From VFZP01 sp043755595 (GTDB lineage Bacteria; Acidobacteriota; Terriglobia; Bryobacterales; Bryobacteraceae), in contig JAYUSQ010000228.1 of assembly GCA_043755595.1 (NCBI GenBank), forward strand, positions 1-40,914: DNA of 40,914 nucleotides, read 5' to 3'. Under the pieces are notes generated by a model that was not told where the DNA came from, made no database searches, and saw only the letters and a list, made by a program, of their open reading frames with translations. The first letter of the stretch is position 1; every line of letters starts with the position of its first letter. Position numbers and translations under genes: made by a program. Positions 1 to 9,923 of this stretch are shown here, one piece after another.

Positions 1-2764
1 CATTGATCGTGCCGGTGCGCGCAGCGCCCCCAGTATTGGCCGTGGCGCGGTATGTCACGTTCGCGTTGCCCTGACCGAAGGCCGAACCGGTGACAGTGAG
101 CCAACCGCTGTCGGACGTAGCAGACCACGGCGTACCTGCGGAACTGAACCCAACTCCGAACGATCCGTCCCCGCCGGCGGAAGAAACCGAGGCGGAACTT
201 GGATCGAGAAATATCGACGCAGGCGTCTGTGTGATGGTGATCGCGACGCCGTTCACCCGGATGCGCCCCGTACGGCCAAGATTGCTCAGATTGTTGGAGG
301 CCGCAATCGAAAGGTTGCCATTGCCGGAGCCGCTGGCCGGTGGCAGCGCCGTGAGCCAAGAGTCGTCAGACACGGCAACCCAAACGCCGGATGACGTAAT
401 GGCAAATGACCGGGAGCCACCCGTTTCGGGAAAGGCAAACGAAGTTGGGTCTACAACCACGCCGGCGGTTGCGCCGGTCTGTGTCACGGTCAGGACAGCC
501 TCGTTGACTTGAATGCGCCCGGTACGCGTGGCTGCGCCTGGATTTGGGGCGGCAGTGTAGTTCAGCGTGCTGCTGCCAGAGCCTGCCGCTGCCGACGTGA
601 CGATGAGCCACGAGGCGTTCGACGAGGCGGCCCAGCTCAACGAAGACGATCCGGTAGCGATGGTGGCTGAGCGCGCGCCTCCCCGGGCATCGATCTCCAG
701 ACTGGTGGGCGTGAGCGACGTAGTTTGCCCGGTTGTTCGCATCACCATGTCCAGGCGGCTGGTGGTGTTGTCGATGATGGCGACAGCCGCCGGTTGCGAA
801 ACCCCCGCCGAACCTTCTTCGGCGCTGGCCAGGTAGTTTCCGCCGGGGCCGGGAATCGTCCGGTATTCGCCTGAGGGACCGCTGGGCGCGCCGAAACTCC
901 GGCCGGTTTTGGAAACCACGATTTGCGCGCCGTACACGAGGGAATTGACCCCGTTCCGAACCGTCCCCTCCAGCCTGCCGAAGTTTTGAATGCCGAGTGG
1001 CGAAACTTGCACGGTGGCGCCGGAGGCGATGGACTGATCCGGCAGAACCGTCGTCGTAGTGAACATCCCGCCAACCCGAATCTCGTACGTGCCGGCCGGC
1101 ACGAATAGCCGATACTGCCCGGAAGCATTGGTCACTGCCACAGTGTGTTGCAGGCCTTCGCGCCAAGCAGCCACGACTATTCCCGCAGCGGCGGAACTTC
1201 CAACTGTCGCGATGCCGCGCAGTGTCCCATACGCCACGCTCATCCGGACATGAACGGGGGTGTCCGCGCCCGCCGATATCGTTACGGGGACATTGAGCGT
1301 GGTTAGACCAGCGGCCGCCACGGTCATCATATAGTCTCCCGGCGCGACGGCGGTGAAGCGGAACAAACCGGTCTCATCGGTCGTCTGTGCAATGGAATTC
1401 AGAGTGACCGTGGCGCCGTCGAGCGCCAATCCGGCGGCGTCCCGAATTTGTCCACCCGCTCCGCCATTGGATGCAGGGCGCCAGTTGGAGCCTGTGATCG
1501 CTCGTTCGGCGTCGATACGTCCGTATCCCATTTCGGTCGACCATCCGTCGATCGACAAATCGGATGAACGTTGGATCCTCCGGGCGATCTCGTCGGCGGA
1601 GGCGCCGGGTGACGCCATGACAAGTAAGCCGGCCAAGGCGGCGGCGTGGGGCGCGGCCATGGATGTACCCGAGACTGTATGATACATAGCGGTGTAGCGG
1701 GGCGTGCCCGCCACGGGTGAGGTTGACTGAATCGAAACTCCAGGAGCGACGACATCCACCGCCGCTCCCAGATTGGAAAACGCGGCGACCGAGCCGTTCA
1801 CGTCAAACGCGCCGACGCCAAGCACATGATGGTTAGCCGCCGGATAGACCGGCGCGTCTTTGCCGTTGTTTCCCACTGCCCCGATCAAGACCACGTTGTT
1901 CCCCCAGGCGAAGTCCACGGCGCTTTGCAGGGTTCGAGAATAGCCTGCACCCGCAAGACTGATATTGATGACGCGGGCTCCCTTCCCGATGGCATACAAG
2001 ATGGCGGTCGCCAGCAACGAGTCTGTGGTCTGTCCGTTGGAGCCGGCAACCTTCACGATGATCAATTCGACCATCGACCCCAACGCGGCAACGCCAACTC
2101 CATTGTTGGCCGCCGCGGCCACAATGCCCGCCACCAGCGTGCCGTGCCCAAAGTCATCCTGCCATTCACAAGCGGGGGCAGTTACCGTAGTCGCTTGCAG
2201 GGCCGTGCTGGCCAGCCAGATGAGTTGACCGCCATTGGCCGCATCGGTGGAACTGTTTCCGGCATTCGCGAAGTCTGGATGCGTGCAGTCGGCGCCAGTA
2301 TCCAACACGGCCACCTTGACTCGATCGAGATTCAGTGAAGAAGTAAGATAACGGCCCGGAAACCACTGCCACGCCTCTAGTGCGTGTATGGCCGGCAGGT
2401 TCCATTGCTCACGGTATTTCGGATCGTTTGGCGTCGCGAGAGTGACGTGTCGGATGCGGTCCGGTTCGACGAATTCGACGGCGGGTTCCGCTGCGAGAGC
2501 TTCGCCTGCGGCGAAGTGCTCAGCCGCATCGACTTGGACGCGATAGACATTCGGCAGACTAAGAGCGCGCCATCGGGATGAGGCCGCGAAACGGGCGGGA
2601 ACCTTCGCTCCGCCAAAGCGCGCGCCTTCGCGAAGCCGAACGATCAGCCCGTCCGATACTTCTTCACCCGGGCCGGCCGCGAAATGACGGCCTGCGCGGG
2701 CCGCCTCCGTCACGGCGAGGCTCAGAAATAGCCCTGCCGCAGCGGTAAATAGCCGCATCCACAT
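1..2764 (-). CDS. Secreted subtilisin-like (S8) serine protease with carboxypeptidase-regulatory and BACON repeats, 3' end outside window
   Basis: An uninterrupted frame runs from ATG at 2764 off the left edge (921 codons visible). A GGGGAGGAG Shine-Dalgarno lies about 12 nt upstream of this start; a second ATG two codons later (2758) is possible. The N-terminus is a signal peptide (MRLFTAAAGLFLSLAVTEAARA), which implies export. The S8 triad is readable: Asp near residue 154 (AVLDTGAD), His near 206 (DFGHGTLVAG) and Ser near 366 (SGTSMAAPHAAAL). After the protease domain, roughly from residue 420, come carboxypeptidase-regulatory-like beta-sandwich segments (e.g. TDETGLFRFTAVAPGDY). From about 690 there are three tandem repeats of about 78 residues with the BACON pattern (SWL.V, GS.NGNL, RTGRI.V....ITITQ); the third is cut by the edge. 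BACON-like domains are thought to bind carbohydrate or glycoprotein; the substrate here is unknown. Divergent from the receptor gene at 2937. Confidence 0.9.
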   Translation of the reverse strand, partial: MWMRLFTAAAGLFLSLAVTEAARAGRHFAAGPGEEVSDGLIVRLREGARFGGAKVPARFAASSRWRALSLPNVYRVQVDAAEHFAAGEALAAEPAVEFVEPDRIRHVTLATPNDPKYREQWNLPAIHALEAWQWFPGRYLTSSLNLDRVKVAVLDTGADCTHPDFANAGNSSTDAANGGQLIWLASTALQATTVTAPACEWQDDFGHGTLVAGIVAAAANNGVGVAALGSMVELIIVKVAGSNGQTTDSLLATAILYAIGKGARVINISLAGAGYSRTLQSAVDFAWGNNVVLIGAVGNNGKDAPVYPAANHHVLGVGAFDVNGSVAAFSNLGAAVDVVAPGVSIQSTSPVAGTPRYTAMYHTVSGTSMAAPHAAALAGLLVMASPGASADEIARRIQRSSDLSIDGWSTEMGYGRIDAERAITGSNWRPASNGGAGGQIRDAAGLALDGATVTLNSIAQTTDETGLFRFTAVAPGDYMMTVAAAGLTTLNVPVTISAGADTPVHVRMSVAYGTLRGIATVGSSAAAGIVVAAWREGLQHTVAVTNASGQYRLFVPAGTYEIRVGGMFTTTTVLPDQSIASGATVQVSPLGIQNFGRLEGTVRNGVNSLVYGAQIVVSKTGRSFGAPSGPSGEYRTIPGPGGNYLASAEEGSAGVSQPAAVAIIDNTTSRLDMVMRTTGQTTSLTPTSLEIDARGGARSATIATGSSSLSWAASSNASWLIVTSAAAGSGSSTLNYTAAPNPGAATRTGRIQVNEAVLTVTQTGATAGVVVDPTSFAFPETGGSRSFAITSSGVWVAVSDDSWLTALPPASGSGNGNLSIAASNNLSNLGRTGRIRVNGVAITITQTPASIFLDPSSASVSSAGGDGSFGVGFSSAGTPWSATSDSGWLTVTGSAFGQGNANVTYRATANTGGAARTGTIN

Positions 2765-2936
2765 TATTGGCACCCGCTCCTCCCCGAGAGATCAACCATT
2801 ACTCACGCTCTGCCGGCGTGTTCTTCTAGCTTGACACAACGTACGATCCAAGAGCGGCCATTTGCCCGGTCAGTCTACCGGAGAGGAGAAGACATCGCGC
2901 TCATGCGGCTGTCACGAACAAATGATAATGTAGGCC

Positions 2937-5885
2937 ATGGGTCTCAGAGTTCCTCTCTTCACTTCACTTGTTATTTCCGCCCTCACTGTTTCGGCCGTTT
3001 GGGCGCAATCGGAAGCAGGCGCCGGCACCGTGAATGGCACCGTGACCGATCCCTCGGGAGCGGCGGTTGCCGATGCGCGCGTAACAGCGACGAATAAGGC
3101 TACTGGTTTGGTGCGCGAATCCACCACCACCGCCGCCGGTGTTTATAGCTTCGTCCGAGTGCCCGCCGGCGTCTACGATATTAGGTTTGAGTTTAAGGGC
3201 TTCAAGACCGCCACACGGCCGGATGTGCCAGTGAACGTGGGCTCGGTTGCCTCTTTGGATATCGCGCTGGAGGTCGGCCAAACCAGCGAGAGCGTGACGG
3301 TTTCCGGCGAACTGCCGGTAGTGGAGACGACCAGGTCTCAGGCTTCGACTCTGGTAGGCGAAAAGTTCATTCGCGACCTACCGATTAATGGCCGGAATTT
3401 TCTGGACTTTACCGTGTTGACGCCTGGTGTGGTGCGTGATCCGCGCGGCGGCGATCTTAGTTTCGGCGGCCAGCGCGGCACCATGAATTCGTTCATGATC
3501 GACGGCACCGATTCGAACAATCTTTTCTTCGGGCAATCAACCGGCCGCCAAGGTGTGCGGAATCCCTATGCGGTGAGCCAGGATGCGGTGCAGGAGTTCC
3601 AGGTAAACACCAATGGCTACGCCCCGGAGATTGGCCGCGCAGCCGGCGGCGTGGTGAATGTAATTACTAAGTCCGGCACAAACGATTTCCACGGCGGGGC
3701 TTTTTGGTTCCTGCGGCGGACGAGCTTGACGGCTAATAACTCATTCCAGAAGTCGCTGGGCAGGGCGCGCCCGTTGTATGAGTTCGATCAGTTCGGCGGC
3801 AACATCGGCGGTCCGGTGAAGCGCGACAAAGTGTTTTTCTTTTTCAACTACGACGGCCAGCGTAATGAAGAGCCGGTTGTGATGCTCACCAACGCGGTGC
3901 GCCCTGCCGACGCGGCCCAGGCTGTGGAATTCGATGCATTGACGAAGCGCTTTTCCAACTATGCGCGCGGGCTGAACAACGACGTCTACCTGTCCAAAGT
4001 GGACTGGAACATCGCCAACAACAAGACCTTGAACGTGCGGTGGAACGCCAATCGTTTCACGGGTAGAAACTACGAGAATGCCGGCCCGCAGCGTCTGGCC
4101 GAATCCACGGGTGACAGCAAAGTGACGACCGACACAATCGGCGCCACTTACACGCAAGTACTGGGCGCGCGCGAAGTCTTGGACTTGCGCTTTGTACACG
4201 TGCGGGACGATCAGCCGGGCGCCGCCAATTCGGCCGATCCGGAAACTACTATCCGGCAAGGCGGCCAGAATGTGATTGTTACCGGGCGGAATAACTTCAG
4301 CCCTCGCTATACCAATTCCAATCGCAATCAGATCGTCGGCGCAGTCACCACCGTGCGCGGCCAGCATACGATCAAGGCCGGGGCCGATATCAATACCGAA
4401 AGAATCGCGAACTTCTTCCCCGGACAATTCGCGGGTGTGTATCTGTTCAATTCAATCGCCGACTGGATGGCTCGGCGTCCCGCTCAATTCAGCCAGGCGC
4501 TAGCCGGCCCCGGGACCGAGGGCGCTTTGACGAAGCCAAACATCAATGAATATGCCTTTTACCTGCAGGACGCTTGGCGCGCTTCCAATCGGCTCACGCT
4601 GAACTACGGCATTCGCTATGACTTGATGAATACGGCCGACCCGCAAGTGGCGAATCCCAATGAAGCGTTGCGAGCCGCCGGCTATCGCACCGATTTCATG
4701 CCGCTCGACAAGAACAACTGGAGTCCACGCATAGGTGTAGCTTATCGTGTGACTAAGGATGAACGCATGGTCATTCGCGGCGGTTACGGAGTGTTCTATG
4801 GCCGCACGCCTGCGATTCTGACGGGTACGGTCCATAGCCAGAACGGCATTCAAGTGCAGAATTACAGCTTCACCGCTAACATACCGGTCACCTACCCGGC
4901 GATTCTCTCCGCACCGCCGGCCGTGAATCGCACGCCGAATATCTTTGTGTTCGAGCGCGACTATGAGCAACCATCCACGCAGCAGTGGAGTGCGCAGACC
5001 GAGATGCGTTTAGCGAAGGATTATTCGCTGACAGTCGGATATCTGGGCGTGCGCGGGTATCATTTGACTCGTTCGCGCGACATCAATCTTTTCCCCGCCT
5101 CGCCAGTTACTACGACCGGATCGGTGCTGACGTTCCCGCGCTTTCAGGCGGCCAGGCCGAACTCATCCTTCGGGCGGATCACCCTGGTCGAGTCCGGGGC
5201 CGACAGCCGTTACAACGGGGTCTTCTTTCAGTTGAGCAAGCGCTTCAGCCAGCGCTACACGCTGCAGACTTCCTATACGATGTCGAAGGTGATCGACACA
5301 GCGCCCGACGCAACCGCGGTATTGCCGGCGAACGCGGGCGACGACACCAAGATCGCGCAGAACACGCTACAGCCGAATCTCGATAAAGGGCTCGGCGATT
5401 CCGACACGCGCCACCGGTTTGTGGCATCGGCTGCCTGGGACCTCGACTATGCGAACCGCATGAAGGGCGCGGCGCGCTACATTCTTGGCTACTGGCAATT
5501 GTCGACGATCGTTCAGGCGCAATCGGGCCGTGTGTACAGCGCGCGCGTCAATACGGATATCAACAACGATGGAAATTTCAATAGCGACCGTGCTCCTGGG
5601 ACTGACCGCAATTCGCTGCGTCTGCCCGCTTTCGCCACCGCTGACCTGCGCGTCAGCAAAGAGGTCCCGTTGGGTAGCGAACGGATCCGCGCCAAGTTCC
5701 TCGCCGAAGCGTTCAACGTCACGAACCGCACCAATGTAACAGGGCGAAATGCCACGCAATACGGCATCACCTTGCCCTCGGCGACGAACCCCAATTTCGT
5801 AGCCGCACCCAACGCTCCATTCGGGGCCCCAACCAGCGCAGGCGAACCGAGGGTCTTCCAGTTGGCGTTGAAGTTTACTTTTTAA
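2937..5885 (+). CDS. Oar-like TonB-dependent receptor with N-terminal carboxypeptidase-regulatory domain
   Basis: 982 aa, outer-membrane protein. Signal peptide at residues 1-23 (ends SAVWA). A CarboxypepD_reg-like beta-sandwich follows at about 30-115 (GTVNGTVTDPSGAAVADARV). A plug-like region at about 120-250 holds LPINGRNFLDFTVLTPGVV and FMIDGTDSNN, the hallmark of the Oar/acidobacterial receptor-like family. The remainder alternates aromatic beta-strands and loops typical of a 22-strand barrel and ends in a C-terminal Phe (VFQLALKFTF), the usual outer-membrane assembly signal. The family is very large in Acidobacteriota; ligands are mostly unknown, and nothing next to the gene (a protease on one side, tyrS on the other) identifies one. 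No strong Shine-Dalgarno precedes the ATG. A GATAAT at 2924-2929 would place transcription start at or next to the ATG, so a leaderless message is possible. Confidence 0.9.
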   Translation: MGLRVPLFTSLVISALTVSAVWAQSEAGAGTVNGTVTDPSGAAVADARVTATNKATGLVRESTTTAAGVYSFVRVPAGVYDIRFEFKGFKTATRPDVPVNVGSVASLDIALEVGQTSESVTVSGELPVVETTRSQASTLVGEKFIRDLPINGRNFLDFTVLTPGVVRDPRGGDLSFGGQRGTMNSFMIDGTDSNNLFFGQSTGRQGVRNPYAVSQDAVQEFQVNTNGYAPEIGRAAGGVVNVITKSGTNDFHGGAFWFLRRTSLTANNSFQKSLGRARPLYEFDQFGGNIGGPVKRDKVFFFFNYDGQRNEEPVVMLTNAVRPADAAQAVEFDALTKRFSNYARGLNNDVYLSKVDWNIANNKTLNVRWNANRFTGRNYENAGPQRLAESTGDSKVTTDTIGATYTQVLGAREVLDLRFVHVRDDQPGAANSADPETTIRQGGQNVIVTGRNNFSPRYTNSNRNQIVGAVTTVRGQHTIKAGADINTERIANFFPGQFAGVYLFNSIADWMARRPAQFSQALAGPGTEGALTKPNINEYAFYLQDAWRASNRLTLNYGIRYDLMNTADPQVANPNEALRAAGYRTDFMPLDKNNWSPRIGVAYRVTKDERMVIRGGYGVFYGRTPAILTGTVHSQNGIQVQNYSFTANIPVTYPAILSAPPAVNRTPNIFVFERDYEQPSTQQWSAQTEMRLAKDYSLTVGYLGVRGYHLTRSRDINLFPASPVTTTGSVLTFPRFQAARPNSSFGRITLVESGADSRYNGVFFQLSKRFSQRYTLQTSYTMSKVIDTAPDATAVLPANAGDDTKIAQNTLQPNLDKGLGDSDTRHRFVASAAWDLDYANRMKGAARYILGYWQLSTIVQAQSGRVYSARVNTDINNDGNFNSDRAPGTDRNSLRLPAFATADLRVSKEVPLGSERIRAKFLAEAFNVTNRTNVTGRNATQYGITLPSATNPNFVAAPNAPFGAPTSAGEPRVFQLALKFTF

Positions 5886-5981
5886 CGGATCCTCCTCACA
5901 TCAGTTCGGGCCCGCCTTTGTGGATTCGGATGGCTGGCCCTTCGGCCGGCTGCTAGAATGCCGTAGCCTGTAACTGTAGAC

Positions 5982-7256
5982 ATGAAAGATCTGATTGCCG
6001 AATTTCGTTGGCGCGGCTTCCTCGCCCAAACCACTTGCGACGATGCCGCCGAGTTTCTCTTGTCCGCTCGCCGCACGATGTATGTGGGCTTCGATCCCAC
6101 CGCCGCCAGCCTCCACTTAGGCAGCCTTGTCCCGGTCATGGGACTGGCGCATGCGCAGCGCCATGGCCATCGGCCGATCGCGTTAGTCGGAGGCGGGACG
6201 GGGTTGATTGGCGACCCCAGCGGCAAATCCGCCGAACGTACGCTGTTGACCGCCGCCAAGGCCGCCGGGAATGCCCAGGGGATTCGCAAGCAACTCTCGC
6301 GCTTCCTCGATCTCGCCACGCCGGACGCCGGGTTGATGCTCGACAATGCCGATTGGCTCACCTCGCTGAGTCTGGTCGATTTTCTACGCGACGTCGGCAA
6401 GCATTTTTCGGTCAACGAGATGATCAAGCGCGATTCGGTGCGCGTCCGGCTGGAAGAGCGCGATCAGGGCATCTCGTACACCGAGTTCAGTTACATGCTT
6501 CTGCAGGCGTACGATTTTCTTCATCTGGCGCGTCATCACGATTGCACGGTGCAGATGGGCGGCAGCGACCAGTGGGGTAACATTGTCTCCGGTAAGGATC
6601 TGATTCGCAGGATGCTCGGCACGCGCGCCGAAGGAGTTACTTTCCCGCTGTTGACGACCTCAACGGGCAAAAAGTTCGGTAAGACTGAAGAGGGCGCGGT
6701 TTGGCTCGATCCCGATCTCACCAGTCCTTATCGGATGTTTCAGTATTGGATGCAGACGCCGGACTCCGATGTCGTGGCGTATCTGAAGCTGTTCACGTTC
6801 CTTGAGCAGGGTCCGATCGCCGAATTGGCCGAGGCGTCGGCGGCTAAGCCCGAAGCACGCGAGGCGCAGAGAATGCTGGCGGCTGAATGTACCCGCATTG
6901 TCCATGGCGGCAATGCGGTGCGCTCAGTGGAGCAGGTTACACGGATATTATTCGGAGCCGCCGATGTCGTGCCCGGCGCCGCGACGATTGCGATGCTGGC
7001 GCGCGAGATGCCGTCTTCGGAAATTACTCGCGGCGAGTTGGAAGCGGGCGTGCCCTTAGCCGATTTCCTGGTGCGAACCGCGCTGGCCGATAGCAAAGGG
7101 GCCGCGCGCAAGTTGGTGGACGGGGGCGGCGTGTACTTAAATAACAAGCGCGCAGGGGTAGACAAAAAATCTGTCACGACGGCTGATATTGAATGGCCTG
7201 ACGCGATTCTTGCGCGCAGCGGCAAGAAGTCCTACCACTTACTGCGAGTGGTTTGA
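5982..7256 (+). CDS. tyrS: Tyrosine--tRNA ligase
   Basis: 424 aa, the usual length for the bacterial enzyme that charges tRNA-Tyr in the cytoplasm. The class I signature is visible: FDPTAASLHLGSL at residues 37-49 (HIGH motif as HLGS) and KFGKT near 231-235 (KMSKS equivalent, the form used by E. coli-type TyrRS). The tyrosine-binding region includes QMGGSDQWGNI. The C-terminus carries an S4-like RNA-binding segment (LADSKGAARKLVDGGGVYLNNKR in the last ~60 residues). A TAGAAT at 5954-5959 could be a -10 box; no T-box leader is seen in the 96 bp upstream. The last 25 bp overlap the convergent gene at 7232-7780. Complete, with no anomaly. Confidence 0.97.
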   Translation: MKDLIAEFRWRGFLAQTTCDDAAEFLLSARRTMYVGFDPTAASLHLGSLVPVMGLAHAQRHGHRPIALVGGGTGLIGDPSGKSAERTLLTAAKAAGNAQGIRKQLSRFLDLATPDAGLMLDNADWLTSLSLVDFLRDVGKHFSVNEMIKRDSVRVRLEERDQGISYTEFSYMLLQAYDFLHLARHHDCTVQMGGSDQWGNIVSGKDLIRRMLGTRAEGVTFPLLTTSTGKKFGKTEEGAVWLDPDLTSPYRMFQYWMQTPDSDVVAYLKLFTFLEQGPIAELAEASAAKPEAREAQRMLAAECTRIVHGGNAVRSVEQVTRILFGAADVVPGAATIAMLAREMPSSEITRGELEAGVPLADFLVRTALADSKGAARKLVDGGGVYLNNKRAGVDKKSVTTADIEWPDAILARSGKKSYHLLRVV

Positions 7257-7780
7257 AGTTGGTCGTCGAGCCAAGGATAGAATGCGCGGACGGCGCTCCG
7301 GTGTATGAGGACAAGTTGTCCAACCGGTTGACCGGGCCGCGAGACGCCCATGGCCATCAGCAGGCGGTCATCGGAGAGATGGCGGAGCGTGACACTGTAC
7401 TGCGGCTTGGCGGCATTCGGATAGTAGTGAACCTCGCTCGCCCCCGCGGGAAAGAGGTTGTCGAGGAGTTGCTCGGGCTCGTACGCGCGAGTGACGCTGA
7501 CCAGTTTTCCCGTCGATTTCCTGAACACGAGAATGTGCGAGTGATCGTGGTTGTCGATCTCTCCTATCTGATATTGCCAGGAGACAAGGTCCGCGCCAAA
7601 CTCAGCCATGAAATGAGGAGCGCCCAGCCGGTCGCGAATGTCAGCCTGCGTTTCGGTCAATCGAAACCAGACCAATTCACCGTGGATAACCTGAGGATCG
7701 GGCGAGAAGGTCTGCGAAAAGAGGGGGGCCCCTCCGAGTAGCGCCCCCAGCAGAACGACGAGGCTCGTTCGAGATTTCAT
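7232..7780 (-). CDS. Small secreted protein of unknown function, downstream of alkaline phosphatase
   Basis: 182 aa with a signal peptide (MKSRTSLVVLLGALLGGAPLFSQ). It begins 10 bp after the alkaline phosphatase stop codon on the same strand, so the two are almost certainly co-transcribed. The mature part has the pattern LTETQADIRDRLGAP ... WQYQIG ... LVFRKSTGKLVSV. This faintly resembles the SmpA/OmlA (BamE-like) fold, where 'T.. .V...LG.P' is followed by an aromatic strand and 'vF..dGkv'. I treat that as a structural hint only, not a function. The 3' end overlaps the convergent tyrS by 25 bp. Its association with the phosphatase suggests a periplasmic or envelope accessory role, which is inference. 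Confidence 0.75.
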   Translation of the reverse strand: MKSRTSLVVLLGALLGGAPLFSQTFSPDPQVIHGELVWFRLTETQADIRDRLGAPHFMAEFGADLVSWQYQIGEIDNHDHSHILVFRKSTGKLVSVTRAYEPEQLLDNLFPAGASEVHYYPNAAKPQYSVTLRHLSDDRLLMAMGVSRPGQPVGQLVLIHRSAVRAFYPWLDDQLQTTRSKW

Positions 7781-7790
7781 TCGATCGCTG

Positions 7791-9815
7791 TTACTTGCCG
7801 AATGTTTTGGGGAACTGAGCGCTGTTCAGGAACTCGAGAGCCTTGTCTAGTTCAGCCGTATCCATCGACGCCGCCGCGGCCATCTTGAAGAAGAGGTCGG
7901 ATTGGTCCATGTAGCCGGTAAACAGCAGCGCCCCAGGTCCTTCAGCCGTGACGGGCACGCTTGAGCCCGTGTGGTCACCGGTACGGAAGCCCACCGAAAG
8001 CCGGCGCATGCCAGGCCCGGAGTTAGTGGGATACCCGGTCTTCGAATCCAGCGTGTAGGCCGTGCTGCCGTAGTAAGTGGAGAAGGTGCCGGTCTGTGGG
8101 GCGGGTGCGGAGTTTGTAGGAGCGAAGGCGCCAGGCATCCCGCCAGGGCCTGCGTTGTTGGCGGCTCCGGTGCTGCCGTTGACAAAGGGGATGCCAGCCC
8201 GCGCGTTGGAGTAAGAGTCGCCATAGACGGTAATGCTCTGGTCGCCCACTGGGGTCTTCCACGCGATCTTTTCGTTCTTGACCCGGTCAAAGTATTCGGC
8301 ATCCGGCGTATTGTTCACGCCGATTATGCTCATCGATTGATCGTGATCGGCCGTAACTACAATTACAGTGTCCTTGGTTGTACGCTTGGAGGCCCAAGTG
8401 CGTGCGACGCCGATCGCCTTGTCGAACTCGATCGTATCCCAGATGGTACCGGCGGCCTGGTTGGGGTGAGATTGTTTGTCGATCGAAGCGGCTTCGACCA
8501 TCAGGATGAAGGGGGCCTGGCTGAAGCTGGACGACAGAACTTCAATCGCCTTCTGAGTCATCAGATCGAGCATAGGTTGGTCGGTGAAAGCGCCCAGGTT
8601 CGGGGCCGGTTCCGAGGCGGGTCGCTCCAGGCGAAGCTTGTCATAGGCGACGTCCATGTTGGCGTCGGTCACAGTCGCAATTCCGCTGGCCGCCGGGGCG
8701 GGGTTTCCGCTCTTGAACAGGCCGATAGTTGGCTGGCCGAAATTCACGGCCTTCAATTCGGTGGCTGAGCGGACATAGCGATAACCCTGCGCTTGCAGTT
8801 CGCCCAGCAGGTCGCGCCTGTCGGTGCGGCCGGCGGCGAGGAACGGATCGGCGCCTCCGCCGAGTATCACGTCGAACGCGGGACGGCCCGCTAGCATGGG
8901 GTTTTCCACGAACTGCCGGGCAATCTCAAGCCGCATCTGGCGGAAGGGCACATAGGCGCCTTCGACGGCGGGCGTGGCGTCGGTAACTGCTGCGGTGGTG
9001 ACGATACCGGCGCGATAACCGGCGCGGCGTTTGAGGTACTGCCACAAGTTTTCGACGCGCGGATTGTCGGTCATGTAAGGAAGGTTGGCGGCATTTTGTT
9101 GACCGTTGAAGCGCCATCGGCAGTCGGTGCCGTCGGTGAACGAGTTGACGGCGTTGAAGACGCTCTTATTGCCGGTGGCCCACGCCATTCCAGTGTTAGC
9201 TGAATCCGGAATGATTGAGTCGGACCCATAAGTCATGGACATTCCACTAACCGGCATCTTGTCCATCTCCAGCAGCTCGTCAAAGTAGCCTTCGCGGAAG
9301 GAATTCTTGCCTCCGGCGTCGACGATGGCCCGCGAAACCAGACGGCCGGCATCGCGGTATGCGGTGCCCATTCCGTCGCCAATGAACAGGATGATGTTGC
9401 GGCGGCGTCCCGGAGTTACCTGATATTCACGCACTAGAATGTCGCGCGAGTCTGTCACGGTGGCTCCGCCGGCCGTGGCCGACGCAGTCAGCTTGACGCT
9501 TCCCGCGATTTCGAACGATTGCAGGTCGGCGCGCAAGACGTAATCGGACGAGGTGTCGCAGTCCAATTCGGCTTTGGCGGGTCTGGAGAACTTGGCGGTC
9601 AAATCCACGCTGCCTGCCGTAACTTTGAGGTCCGTGACATCAGTCGCATTCCGGACTTCCAGTACGAGGTCGATCAACTGCCCTTGGAGTAGACGCGTGC
9701 GCTCAGGTAGCACAATTCGAAGACTGGGTGTAGTTTGTGCCTGCACGGCGGCGCACCAGGGTAATGCCAGGAGTGCGAGGGGCAAACAGCGAGTAAGAGT
9801 CACAGGTTTCTCCAT
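7791..9815 (-). CDS. Secreted alkaline phosphatase with N-terminal beta-sandwich extension
   Basis: 674 aa; hydrolyses phosphomonoesters to release phosphate outside the cytoplasm. Signal peptide at 1-26. Residues ~30-135 form an extra Ig-like/beta-sandwich region absent from E. coli PhoA. The catalytic domain starts at about 138: NIILFIGDGMG (metal ligand Asp147), then PDSANTGMAWATG with the predicted nucleophile Ser205 (DSANTG). Further metal-site motifs are VEAASIDKQSHPN, TADHDQ and GDHTGSSVPV. All key residues appear present. The region after TADHDQ contains a long Gly/Asn/Pro-rich insert. An ATG lies at 9815, but GGAGA followed by 5 nt precedes a GTG at 9803, which may be the true start and gives a cleaner signal peptide. 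It sits downstream of a PhoB-type regulator, supporting a phosphate-starvation role. Confidence 0.93.
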   Translation of the reverse strand: MEKPVTLTRCLPLALLALPWCAAVQAQTTPSLRIVLPERTRLLQGQLIDLVLEVRNATDVTDLKVTAGSVDLTAKFSRPAKAELDCDTSSDYVLRADLQSFEIAGSVKLTASATAGGATVTDSRDILVREYQVTPGRRRNIILFIGDGMGTAYRDAGRLVSRAIVDAGGKNSFREGYFDELLEMDKMPVSGMSMTYGSDSIIPDSANTGMAWATGNKSVFNAVNSFTDGTDCRWRFNGQQNAANLPYMTDNPRVENLWQYLKRRAGYRAGIVTTAAVTDATPAVEGAYVPFRQMRLEIARQFVENPMLAGRPAFDVILGGGADPFLAAGRTDRRDLLGELQAQGYRYVRSATELKAVNFGQPTIGLFKSGNPAPAASGIATVTDANMDVAYDKLRLERPASEPAPNLGAFTDQPMLDLMTQKAIEVLSSSFSQAPFILMVEAASIDKQSHPNQAAGTIWDTIEFDKAIGVARTWASKRTTKDTVIVVTADHDQSMSIIGVNNTPDAEYFDRVKNEKIAWKTPVGDQSITVYGDSYSNARAGIPFVNGSTGAANNAGPGGMPGAFAPTNSAPAPQTGTFSTYYGSTAYTLDSKTGYPTNSGPGMRRLSVGFRTGDHTGSSVPVTAEGPGALLFTGYMDQSDLFFKMAAAASMDTAELDKALEFLNSAQFPKTFGK

Positions 9816-9923
9816 AAGAAGGGATAAGATCGATTGATCGCGAATTGTTTATGGTAGGGCGCGTGGATCTCCGTTTGACTAAGAAGCGATGAATTTGCCG
9901 TTACGACAAAACACCGGCGAAGG

